NCBI GenBank assembly: GCA_014381795.1
Contig: JACNKY010000384.1
Span: 1 to 8,272 of the forward strand
Source: Pseudomonadota bacterium
GTDB taxonomy: Bacteria > SAR324 > NAC60-12
Length of the DNA: 8,272 nucleotides
Direction of reading: 5' to 3'
The notes under the pieces are model-generated. The model was not told where the DNA came from and searched no databases. It worked only from the letters and a program-made list of their open reading frames with translations. A program made the position numbers and the translations under genes. Every line of letters begins with the position of its first letter. Positions within the stretch are counted from its first letter, which is position 1. This document shows, piece by piece, positions 1 to 7,117 of this stretch.

Positions 1-83
1 GCGACAAAGTTCAGGGGACTGGTGTTCAACATGGAAAAGACAAAAAGGTTATTGTTTTCAAACGCAAGCGAAGCAAGACATAA
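1..83 (+). CDS. rplU: Ribosomal protein L21 (bL21), 3' part up to the first in-frame stop
   Basis: This is the end of the large-subunit protein L21, which binds 23S rRNA; its 5' end lies outside the window. Reading from base 3, 26 residues are visible. They include GVQHGKDKKVIVFKRKRSKT, which matches the L21 pattern of a Gly-Lys-Lys-Val-x-Val-Phe-Lys strand followed by a basic arm. The frame then meets TAA at 81-83, exactly where family members usually carry Tyr or another residue just before the (R/K)(R/K)(K/Q)QGHRQ motif. The protein therefore stops about 20 residues short of a normal C-terminus, although the missing part can be read downstream in the same frame (next entry). The position directly before rpmA is the classical rplU-rpmA order and supports the call. 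L21 identity is secure. Whether the product really ends here is not. Confidence 0.85.
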   Translation, partial: DKVQGTGVQHGKDKKVIVFKRKRSKT

Positions 84-239
84 CGTCGTAAATAGGGCCA
101 TAGTCAAGGGCACACTATGGTGAAAATCGAGCTGATCAGTGCCAAAGAAGTATCAGCCAAACAAGCAGAGCCACAAAAGGCAGAACCAAAAAAAGCTGCG
201 CCGGTACAAAAAGCGGTTAAAAAAGCCGCAGCGGAATAA
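84..239 (+). pseudogene. rplU: Detached C-terminal segment of L21 after in-frame stops, with Lys/Ala/Pro tail
   Basis: The frame of rplU continues past the TAA as RRK, a TAG at 93-95, then GHSQGHTMVKIELISA and a 32-residue tail rich in Lys, Ala, Pro and Glu, ending at TAA 237-239. RRK-x-GHSQGHTMVKIE lines up without gaps with the family motif (K/R)RKQGHRQxYTxVKIE, so this is the true L21 C-terminus separated by two stops. The normally near-invariant GHRQ reads GHSQ here. ATG 117-119 is preceded by AAGGG (106-110) with 6 nt spacing, so a 40-residue peptide could be initiated there. Alternatives are a decayed end, a gene split into two translated pieces, stop-codon readthrough, or sequence error. 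The sequence alone cannot choose between them. Low-complexity Lys/Ala tails on L21 are known in other bacteria, so the tail by itself is not suspicious. Confidence 0.6.
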
Positions 240-259
240 CCTTTAGCCTCATAAAAGAA

Positions 260-547
260 ATGGCACATAAAAAAGCAGGCGGCAGCAGCCGTAACGGTCG
301 TGATTCAAAAGCTCAGAGACGAGGTGTTAAAAAATTTGGCGGAGAACTTGTTAAAGCCGGAAATATTCTTATACGTCAGGTCGGCTCGACTTTTCACGCA
401 GGTACAAACGTTGGTACCGGAAAAGATTTTACTTTGTTTTCTCTGATTGAAGGACATGTAAAGTTCATTCAAAAAGGAAGTGGAAAACACAAACGCAAAT
501 ATATCAGCGTTCTTCCGGACGCAGCTGCAGCAACTGCTTCTGTTTAA
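260..547 (+). CDS. rpmA: Ribosomal protein L27 (bL27)
   Basis: L27 is a small basic protein of the 50S subunit whose N-terminus reaches toward the peptidyl transferase centre. The 95-residue product begins [16 protein letters not shown], the diagnostic L27 N-terminus, and continues with KRxGVKxFGGE-like and GxxFHxGxNVGxGKDxTLFxL segments (about residues 23-63), so the full family length is present. There is no cleavable N-terminal extension of the Firmicutes type. The pocket usually written RxRGTxFHPG reads [10 protein letters not shown] here, a mild deviation. The gene starts 20 nt after the last stop of the rplU frame and has only a weak purine stretch (AAAAGA) upstream, so translation is probably coupled within the rplU-rpmA-trpS unit. 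It ends 3 nt before the trpS start. The identification is very secure. Confidence 0.97.
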   Translation: MAHKKAGGSSRNGRDSKAQRRGVKKFGGELVKAGNILIRQVGSTFHAGTNVGTGKDFTLFSLIEGHVKFIQKGSGKHKRKYISVLPDAAAATASV

Positions 548-550
548 GTC

Positions 551-1522
551 ATGGGCTCTAAACCCCGTTCACTTTCGGGCATAAAGCCTACCGGAACCCC
601 CCATTTAGGAAACTATCTGGGTATGATAAAACCGGCGATACAATTACAGGAAACGCATGAGACGTTTTACTTTATCGCCGACTATCATGCTCTGACCTCT
701 GTACGTGATCCTGAACAACTCAGGGAGAACACTTACGATCTCACCGCCGTTTTCGCGGCACTTGGTATGGACTTTGAGAACCATGCATTTTTCCGGCAAT
801 CCGATATTCCTGAAGTTACCGAACTGACCTGGATCCTTTCCTGTATTACATCAAAAGGTTTGATGGAGCGTGCTCACGCTTACAAAGACGCGATGGCTAA
901 AGATCAGGAAGTGAGTATGGGACTGTTTAGTTATCCCGTGTTGATGGCTTGTGACATACTGATTTATGACTCAAATTTTGTACCTGTAGGACAGGATCAA
1001 CGTCAACATCTTGAAATTACGCGTGACCTTGCGATTCGTTTCAATCATCTTTACGGAGAAGCGTTTGTAATACCGGAAGCAATTATTGAAAAAGAGGTTG
1101 CGACTATTCCTGGCCTGGACGGCAGAAAAATGAGCAAGTCCTATGGAAACGTGATTCCTTTGCTGGCACCTGAAAAACAATTTCGTAAAGCAGTTATGAA
1201 AATCACTACTGATTCAAAATCAGTGGATGAACCGAAAGATCCGGAAACATGCAGTGTTTTCGCACTGTACAAATGCTTTGCCGGGAAAAAAGAACAGGAA
1301 GATTTGGCTGAACGGTACCTCGCCGGAGGCTTGGGTTATGGAGAAGCGAAGCAACTATGCTTCGAAACACTGAATGCTGAACTCAAGGGACCACGTGAAA
1401 TCTATCAGCAAATCCGTAACGACAAGACAAAGTTAAACGGTATCCTCGAATCCGGACGTGACAAGGCACGTGTCATTGCCAGAGAGGTCATTGACAGGGT
1501 ACGCGACAAAGTTGGTTTGTGA
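551..1522 (+). CDS. trpS: Tryptophanyl-tRNA synthetase
   Basis: This cytoplasmic class Ic aminoacyl-tRNA synthetase charges tRNA-Trp using ATP and tryptophan. The 323-residue product has the Rossmann-fold catalytic core with the HIGH-type motif as TGTPHLGNYLG (residues 14-24), the tryptophan-pocket segment MACDILIY (132-139), GQDQRQHLE (147-155), and the KMSKS loop as GRKMSKSYGN (191-200). The remaining 120 or so residues form the helical tRNA-binding region. Length and motif order are normal for bacterial TrpRS. The ATG lies 3 nt after the rpmA stop with no evident Shine-Dalgarno, which points to translational coupling with rpmA. The position is notable because rpmA is commonly followed by the GTPase gene obgE; here trpS takes that slot. 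No attenuator or T-box is visible upstream, as expected for an internal cistron. Confidence 0.97.
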   Translation: MGSKPRSLSGIKPTGTPHLGNYLGMIKPAIQLQETHETFYFIADYHALTSVRDPEQLRENTYDLTAVFAALGMDFENHAFFRQSDIPEVTELTWILSCITSKGLMERAHAYKDAMAKDQEVSMGLFSYPVLMACDILIYDSNFVPVGQDQRQHLEITRDLAIRFNHLYGEAFVIPEAIIEKEVATIPGLDGRKMSKSYGNVIPLLAPEKQFRKAVMKITTDSKSVDEPKDPETCSVFALYKCFAGKKEQEDLAERYLAGGLGYGEAKQLCFETLNAELKGPREIYQQIRNDKTKLNGILESGRDKARVIAREVIDRVRDKVGL

Positions 1523-1595
1523 TTTTCGCAAACGCAACAACCTGTTTTTAATCTCCAACAATTTCAAAAAATTTTGTCTGTTCCGGACATTAGTG

Positions 1596-1624
1596 TTCAT
1601 CCGCTAAAATCAGTGACTTAAAAT
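1596..1624 (+). promoter_or_regulatory. Candidate sigma70-type promoter for purB
   Basis: The 124-bp trpS-purB spacer contains two TAAAAT hexamers (1605-1610 and 1619-1624), each one mismatch from TATAAT. The second has a weak -35 candidate TTCATC (1596-1601) at 17 bp. This would give a leader of roughly 16 nt before the purB ATG at 1647. The call rests only on short motif matches; the spacer is otherwise featureless and shows no clear terminator for trpS. Confidence 0.25.
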
Positions 1625-1646
1625 AACCTCCAACCTTCAACGTCAA

Positions 1647-3065
1647 ATGATTCCTGATATTCTTGCCTCTCGTTACTCCAGTACTGAAATATCTGCCATC
1701 TGGTCACCGGAAGGAAAAGTCCGCTTGGAACGTGAATTCTGGATTGCCGTGATGAAGGCACAGCGAAATTTAGGTGTTGATATTCCGCAATCAGCGATTG
1801 AGGCGTACGAGCAAGTTCTGGAGCAGATTGATTTGGAAAGCATTGCAGACAGAGAACGTGAATTACGGCACGACGTTAAGTCACGCATAGAAGAATTTTG
1901 TGAGTTAGCAGGTCATGAACAGATTCATAAAGGTATGACCAGCCGGGATTTAACGGACAATGTTGAACAACTGCAAATTCTACGTTCACTGCGTTTGTTG
2001 AGGAGCAAAGCTGTGGCTGTTCTGCATCAACTATCGTTGTGGAGTTTGCGCGGCAAAGACATCATGCTGGTCGCACGCACCCATAATGTTCCAGCACAAC
2101 CGACAACTCTGGGCAAGCGTCTGGCAATGTTTGGCGAAGAAATTTTGTTTGCTTTAAAACGGCTTGATCACCTGATCGAAAATTATCCACTACGGGGTTT
2201 GCAAGGCGCGGTTGGAACGCGGCTTGATCAGTTGGTTTTACTGAACGGTGACGAAAAAAAAGTAAAACAGCTTGGTGAACAGGTACTGGAACATCTTGAC
2301 TGCAGAGCGTCTTTTAACGCCGTGGGGCAGATTTATCCTCGTAGTCTTGATGTGGAAACCGTGCGTGCGCTGATTGCAATCAGTTCAGGAATTTCTAATT
2401 TCGCGAGGACACTGCGTTTGATGGCAGGACAGGGATTAGCTGGCGAAGGATTTCAACAAGGACAGGTTGGTTCATCCGCAATGCCCCATAAAATGAATGC
2501 CCGCACCTCAGAACGGATCAACGGATTTCACCAGATCCTCAACGGTTTCGGTACAATGCTTTCCGGGTTAAGCGGAGATCAGTGGAATGAAGGAGATGTT
2601 TCATGTTCTGTCGTTCGCCGTGTGGCGCTTCCAGGAGCTTTTTTCGCTGCGGACGGACAACTCGAAGGGGCACTTACTGTGCTCGCTGAAATGGGATTTT
2701 ATGAAGACGCAATCGCACAGGAATTAAAACAGTATCTGCCATTTCTGGCATCCACCTCTTTACTGATGGAAGCACTGCGAAAAGGCGGTGGACGGGAAAT
2801 TGTACATGAAGCAATCAAGGAACACGCAGTATTAGTCGCGGAAGCATTACGTAATGGTGAGATAAGCGAAAATGATCTGGCTCAACGTCTTGCGGATGAT
2901 GATCGAGTGCCTTTGGATTTTAGTGAAATTTCGGACGTGCTCAACAATCCACGGCGTTTTGGGGCATCGGCTCCCGAACAAGTTGAAATATTTGCTGAAG
3001 AAGTTGGGAAATGGACTAAACGTTTTCCGGAAGCCAAAAACTTAGTTCCGGAAGCACTGCTTTAA
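1647..3065 (+). CDS. purB: Adenylosuccinate lyase
   Basis: PurB is a cytoplasmic homotetrameric lyase of the fumarase/aspartase superfamily. It removes fumarate from SAICAR and from adenylosuccinate in purine synthesis. The 472-residue product carries the superfamily signature GSSAMPHKMN (275-284), the flexible-loop segment containing the catalytic Ser. It also has LRHDVKSRIEEF (73-84, first conserved His), the TSRDLTDN block (98-105) and ARTHNVPAQPTTLGKR (143-158, second conserved His). EGDVSCSVVRRVALPGAF (315-332) is typical of a subgroup of PurB proteins and separates it from argininosuccinate lyase. The ATG fits the family start (MIPDxLASRY...W), but there is no Shine-Dalgarno; the leader instead reads CCTCC-rich. 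The gene ends just before a hairpin that separates it from the convergent gene. The call is very secure. Confidence 0.96.
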   Translation: MIPDILASRYSSTEISAIWSPEGKVRLEREFWIAVMKAQRNLGVDIPQSAIEAYEQVLEQIDLESIADRERELRHDVKSRIEEFCELAGHEQIHKGMTSRDLTDNVEQLQILRSLRLLRSKAVAVLHQLSLWSLRGKDIMLVARTHNVPAQPTTLGKRLAMFGEEILFALKRLDHLIENYPLRGLQGAVGTRLDQLVLLNGDEKKVKQLGEQVLEHLDCRASFNAVGQIYPRSLDVETVRALIAISSGISNFARTLRLMAGQGLAGEGFQQGQVGSSAMPHKMNARTSERINGFHQILNGFGTMLSGLSGDQWNEGDVSCSVVRRVALPGAFFAADGQLEGALTVLAEMGFYEDAIAQELKQYLPFLASTSLLMEALRKGGGREIVHEAIKEHAVLVAEALRNGEISENDLAQRLADDDRVPLDFSEISDVLNNPRRFGASAPEQVEIFAEEVGKWTKRFPEAKNLVPEALL

Positions 3066-3086
3066 GTTCTGAGGATTTGATGTGGG

Positions 3087-3114
3087 ATAAGGAACCGTTT
3101 TCACGGCTCCTTAT
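3087..3114. terminator. Hairpin between convergent genes, probable bidirectional terminator
   Basis: The arms ATAAGGAACCG (3087-3097) and CGGCTCCTTAT (3104-3114) pair over 11 positions with a single A-C mismatch, around the 6-nt loop TTTTCA. It begins 22 nt after the purB stop and ends 20 nt beyond the stop of the opposing FecR-like gene. That is the expected place for a shared terminator. There is no long T-run on either strand, so it may act as a weak intrinsic terminator or as a 3'-end stabiliser. Confidence 0.65.
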
Positions 3115-3133
3115 AAATCCGGCATGAAGTGAA

Positions 3134-4429
<1,296 letters not shown>

Positions 4430-5230
4430 TCAAATAATTTCCACTGGCATTCCGAGCTTCAGTTCTCCCTTGATAGTCGTAATCAGGTTCTGGCCAAACA
4501 TTACTTTACCATTCACTTTTCGATAAGTAGCTAAAGTCCGCAAAGGTTCTTTTCCGGAAAACTTTCCGTTTTCAGGATCAACTGTGGTGAGGATACAACG
4601 TGAACATGGTTTTACGATATTAAATTCACACTCGCCAATTATGATCTTTTTCCAACTATCTTCCTCATATGGTTCCGTGTTTTTCACAACAAGATTTGGG
4701 CGAAAACGCTTCATCGTTACGCTTTCCGGAAGTCTGCTGTTGAGGTCATTTAATGATGCTTCAGAGATCAGCAGCAAAGGAAATCCATCTGAAAACGCGA
4801 CTTGGTTTTCGCCAACCGCATAGTCCGCATCAACCGGACGATTGCTGTGATCCGGCATATAAACTATTGCACAACTTTTCCCAATATATTCACTTATCCA
4901 TTTTGTTGCTTGCGGATTTGTTGTCCATGCTTCACAGAGGTCACTCCAAATTTCAACTTCTTGAGATTCCCCTTCTGTGGGAAATAAAGGAAGGCAGAGT
5001 TTGGACATTCCGGGTGCATTCAAATTCAGTGTCTGAGTTGAAAGGCTTGTGTTTATCAAAGCCATATTCGGATATGTTCTTTGTGACATAAATTGTCCCG
5101 AATCATCTACAACCATCCAGCGCCTGTCATGCGCCAAACCTCTTGCTTCAGGAATGACGTTTTCTAGGGATATTCCTCCTGCTGATTTTAATGGATAGAT
5201 ATTGAGTTGACTTAAAACTGGTTGAGACAT
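4430..5230 (-). CDS. MOSC-domain protein, mARC/YcbX-like molybdenum-cofactor protein
   Basis: MOSC proteins of the mARC/YcbX branch bind molybdenum cofactor and reduce N-hydroxylated compounds with electrons from a partner. The 266-residue product has the N-terminal beta-barrel start LNIYPLKSAGG (9-19) and GLAHDRRWMVVDDSGQFMSQR (31-51), characteristic of this family. The MOSC domain then contains FRPNLVV (176-182) and KPCSRCILTTVDPENG (207-222). A Cys in this last motif (C209 or C212) is the expected Mo ligand, and the segment is very like that of mitochondrial mARC proteins. E. coli YcbX carries an extra C-terminal 2Fe-2S ferredoxin domain; here the protein ends right after the MOSC domain, so it would need a separate electron donor. 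There is no clear Shine-Dalgarno. The call to family is secure; the substrate is unknown. Confidence 0.88.
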   Translation of the reverse strand: MSQPVLSQLNIYPLKSAGGISLENVIPEARGLAHDRRWMVVDDSGQFMSQRTYPNMALINTSLSTQTLNLNAPGMSKLCLPLFPTEGESQEVEIWSDLCEAWTTNPQATKWISEYIGKSCAIVYMPDHSNRPVDADYAVGENQVAFSDGFPLLLISEASLNDLNSRLPESVTMKRFRPNLVVKNTEPYEEDSWKKIIIGECEFNIVKPCSRCILTTVDPENGKFSGKEPLRTLATYRKVNGKVMFGQNLITTIKGELKLGMPVEII

Positions 5231-5363
5231 TTTTCGTGTTTCAGCAAAATTATTTTTGACTCATTATTTTGAAGTTTCGGTAAAAAGTCTGAAAGCTCGA
5301 AGTGAAGTAGATTATAAAAATGCTCCTTTTCTATTGCTTGTTTTTGGAAATTTTACGAAGGAG

Positions 5364-5399
5364 ACACTGTTTCTGTTTTGTGCAATCCGGAAACAGTGT
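5364..5399. repeat. Perfect 10-bp inverted repeat between MOSC and FliM-like genes
   Basis: ACACTGTTTC (5364-5373) and GAAACAGTGT (5390-5399) are exact reverse complements around a 16-nt loop, with a possible further G-U pair at the base. The element lies 22 nt past the stop of the FliM-like gene and about 130 nt before the MOSC start, in a 191-bp non-coding spacer. No T-run follows on either strand. It could be a factor-dependent terminator, an mRNA 3'-end structure, or an operator for the MOSC gene. Confidence 0.6.
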
Positions 5400-5421
5400 T
5401 CAGACAGCACTGCGTACATTT

Positions 5422-6066
5422 TCAGGCACCAACAATGTGTAGAAGATATCGTTTCGGAAATACTAAATTTATCTCTCCTGAACATTCATTATTGTCAAGA
5501 TAGAACGGCAAAACGACATATTCCTCATCCTGAGCAATGCTCCGCAGAAAACCCAATTGTAGGATATGACGACAACGTGCGACTTTTAATTTGTCACTCG
5601 CAGGCCAGAGTCCCAGTAAACTACGGAACAAATCACGCAGCATTTCTGCTGTTTCAAGATAAATTACGGAATCGGCTTCACGTAAATTATGATAAATATT
5701 GCGGTAAACTTTTGAATTTTTGCTGTGAGACAGCGAAGCAAATCCCTCTCCTACGGAACGGCTGAGATGTAAAATCCAGACTGATTTTGATTGTGCCATC
5801 TCAAACAATGAAAAATAAGAACGCCCGGGAGACCAACTGTGTAAGTTGGCATAAGAAAGGCATTGTTCAGGTAGAGGAGTGATTTTAAATGCTCCAGGCA
5901 GGAAGTCCTGTAGTTGAGCCGTTAATGTGTTAACAATCTTCTGAACCAGGAAACTGTCTTTTGAATCAGAGTCACTACCGATCTGCATAGAAAAGCCTTC
6001 ACCGGGGAAACTATCTTCTTCCTGACTGGTGTAGATTTCGGAAACATCAAAAGTGACTCGAATCAT
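5422..6066 (-). CDS. Protein resembling the FliM middle domain, lacking the usual FliM ends
   Basis: The 214-residue product has no secure family assignment, but residues about 38-208 follow the FliM/CheC-like middle domain in order. There is a helix with LVQKIVNTLTAQL (40-52) and then LSYANLHSWSPGRSYFSLFEM (70-90), which parallels the FliM strand leading into the F-x-M/L-x-P-L segment. A helix ending LLGLW (150-154) follows, then the final strands YVVLPFYLDNNECSGEINLVFPKRYLLHI (183-211), close to the FliM pattern (E)VVxxxFxxxxGxxSGxxNxxxPxxxL. The N-terminal CheY-binding EIDxLL motif, the GGxG loop and the C-terminal SpoA domain that binds FliN are all missing. No flagellar genes are nearby. 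It may be an adapted FliM relative or a truncated paralogue. The ATG is the only plausible start, with a weak GAAGAA upstream inside a small palindrome. Confidence 0.6.
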   Translation of the reverse strand: MIRVTFDVSEIYTSQEEDSFPGEGFSMQIGSDSDSKDSFLVQKIVNTLTAQLQDFLPGAFKITPLPEQCLSYANLHSWSPGRSYFSLFEMAQSKSVWILHLSRSVGEGFASLSHSKNSKVYRNIYHNLREADSVIYLETAEMLRDLFRSLLGLWPASDKLKVARCRHILQLGFLRSIAQDEEYVVLPFYLDNNECSGEINLVFPKRYLLHIVGA

Positions 6067-6078
6067 TTTATTGTAAAT

Positions 6079-6091
6079 TTCTTCAGAAGAA
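6079..6091. repeat. 13-bp palindrome TTCTTCAGAAGAA just upstream of the FliM-like start
   Basis: TTCTTC and GAAGAA are perfect inverted arms around one central A. The element lies 13-25 nt before the FliM-like ATG on the minus strand and contains the only purine-rich candidate ribosome-binding stretch. It could be a small operator, but arms this short also arise by chance. Confidence 0.35.
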
Positions 6092-6126
6092 GGTACTTGG
6101 TCGGGAATTTGATTTTGCAGTTTGCG

Positions 6127-6140
6127 GAAATTTAAATTTC
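6127..6140. repeat. 14-bp perfect palindrome GAAATTTAAATTTC in the divergent spacer
   Basis: The sequence equals its own reverse complement. It lies in the 223-bp region between the FliM-like gene (minus strand) and the repeat protein (plus strand), about 60 bp from the former start. The position suits a regulator site shared by the divergent pair. AT-rich palindromes are not rare, so function is unproven. Confidence 0.35.
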
Positions 6141-6282
6141 AAATCAGGAATCACCGGGATCTTGTTTCCTGTAGTCTACTTCAAACAGAAAGCAGGAATT
6201 TGCTTGAGATTAACACATATATTAAATTATTGGAACTACCCAATGACAAGATTACAGCTCATGTTAATTTTTGCAAGAGCCG

Positions 6283-6287
6283 AAGGA
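6283..6287 (+). promoter_or_regulatory. Ribosome-binding stretch that decides the start of the repeat protein
   Basis: AAGGA lies immediately before ATG 6290 and TTG 6293. It is the only good Shine-Dalgarno between the upstream TTG at 6122 and the hydrophobic segment. It argues for the short form of the protein and places the hydrophobic segment near the N-terminus, as an export signal should be. Confidence 0.55.
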
Positions 6288-6289
6288 TA

Positions 6290-7117
6290 ATGTTGAGATA
6301 CAGTTTGCACTTCAATTTGTTGCGGATAAACACCGTGCGTTTAGGTTTGTCAACGAAACCCGTGTATTTGTTGTCGTCTCTTAAATTTATTATTCTCTGT
6401 GTGTTTTGTTTTTCGGAGATTGTATTTTTAGGTGCAAAACTGCAGGCTGAGAGTCATGATAAGCAACTTCAAAAATACGTTAAGAATGCAAATACTTTAG
6501 AAGCTAATAAACTTAAAAAAGCAAGGGTTGCGGCACAGAAAACAAATGGACGTATAATAAAATATTATCTTATCAAGAAATCTGTTGTCCAAAGCAAGAA
6601 AGCTAAAGCAAATACTGCAGCCGTTAAAATGGTGGACGCCGGCTTGATAACTTCCAGTATGGTTAAAAAAAACCGCTGGTTTGTACAAAAACCTTTTGAA
6701 ACTTCTTATTCAAAAATCAGCAGTATCAAACTTTATCAGCCACCTCGGTTGAATTCTGAAGAAAATGAAAAGATCAGCCGTAATGCATTTGTAATTTCTA
6801 AAAACCGTGCAAGGGATACAGGACCGAACAAACAAGGTGCTATCTACTCAGAAGACACCAGTCGTGAAGCTCAGAATATCTCTACAACAAGGGCACGTGA
6901 GACTGGGCCTGTGAAACCTGATATTCTCTACTCAGAAAGTGTAAGTAGGGCCGCGAAAAATTTGTCAAATGAACGCTCAAAAAAATACACAGTATTACGA
7001 AAAGGTCTTGTCTACTCTGCCGAAATGTTGAAGAGTATGGGGAGAAGACCTCCGATAAAATATGCTCCATTTAATTCTGAGTCTTCTGTCGAGGAAAGGA
7101 GCAACACCGGTGATTAA
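6290..7117 (+). CDS. Signal-anchored basic protein with three 28-residue tandem repeats
   Basis: I do not recognise this protein. From ATG 6290 it has 275 residues. A hydrophobic segment at about 28-50 (SSLKFIILCVFCFSEIVFLG), followed by KLQAES, looks like a signal peptide or signal anchor, so most of the chain should be outside the cytoplasm. Residues 57-110 are rich in Lys and Ala and probably helical. Residues 162-245 are three tandem 28-residue repeats, and the C-terminus is polar. The frame is open further upstream to a TTG at 6122, but that stretch has no ribosome-binding site and unremarkable composition. AAGGA at 6283-6287 supports starting at ATG 6290 (2 nt spacing) or TTG 6293 (5 nt spacing). 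The gene diverges from the FliM-like gene; a 279-bp gap follows before aceE. That it is a real gene rests on the hydrophobic segment, the repeat and the ribosome-binding stretch. Confidence 0.65.
   Translation: MLRYSLHFNLLRINTVRLGLSTKPVYLLSSLKFIILCVFCFSEIVFLGAKLQAESHDKQLQKYVKNANTLEANKLKKARVAAQKTNGRIIKYYLIKKSVVQSKKAKANTAAVKMVDAGLITSSMVKKNRWFVQKPFETSYSKISSIKLYQPPRLNSEENEKISRNAFVISKNRARDTGPNKQGAIYSEDTSREAQNISTTRARETGPVKPDILYSESVSRAAKNLSNERSKKYTVLRKGLVYSAEMLKSMGRRPPIKYAPFNSESSVEERSNTGD
6773..7024 (+). repeat. Three 84-bp in-frame tandem repeats (28 residues each)
   Basis: The copies are 6773-6856, 6857-6940 and 6941-7024, with no gaps between them. Each begins (I/T/V)SR-x-A and ends YS-x-x. Copies 1 and 2 share ISxxRARxTGP-x-K in the middle, and copy 3 is the most diverged (LSNERSKKYTVLRKG). 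The exact 28-residue spacing with diverged DNA suggests an old duplication kept by selection on the protein. Confidence 0.85.

Noticed and set aside
81..95. Genetic code reassignment (TAA as Tyr, TAG as Gln) as an explanation for the interrupted L21.
   Set aside because: Other genes here end on TAA (rpmA, purB, FecR-like, repeat protein) and none has internal TAA or TAG, so TAA is a normal stop. TAG ends no gene here, but the sample is too small to support reassignment.
2161..2230. Repeated GGCTTGATCA 60 bp apart inside purB.
   Set aside because: Both copies encode the similar RLD motifs of the lyase in frame; there is no sign of a mobile or regulatory repeat.
4584..5091. Plus-strand open frames of 61-112 codons opposite the MOSC gene.
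   Set aside because: They are antisense to a clearly recognised MOSC protein and have no motifs or ribosome-binding sites.
5256..5765. A 169-codon open frame on the plus strand.
   Set aside because: It is mostly antisense to the FliM-like gene. It is rich in Cys and His in the way antisense translations often are, has no ribosome-binding site, and has no recognisable motif.
6122..6289. Upstream TTG start that would lengthen the repeat protein by 56 residues.
   Set aside because: No Shine-Dalgarno precedes it, it would move the export segment far from the N-terminus, and AAGGA lies just before ATG 6290.
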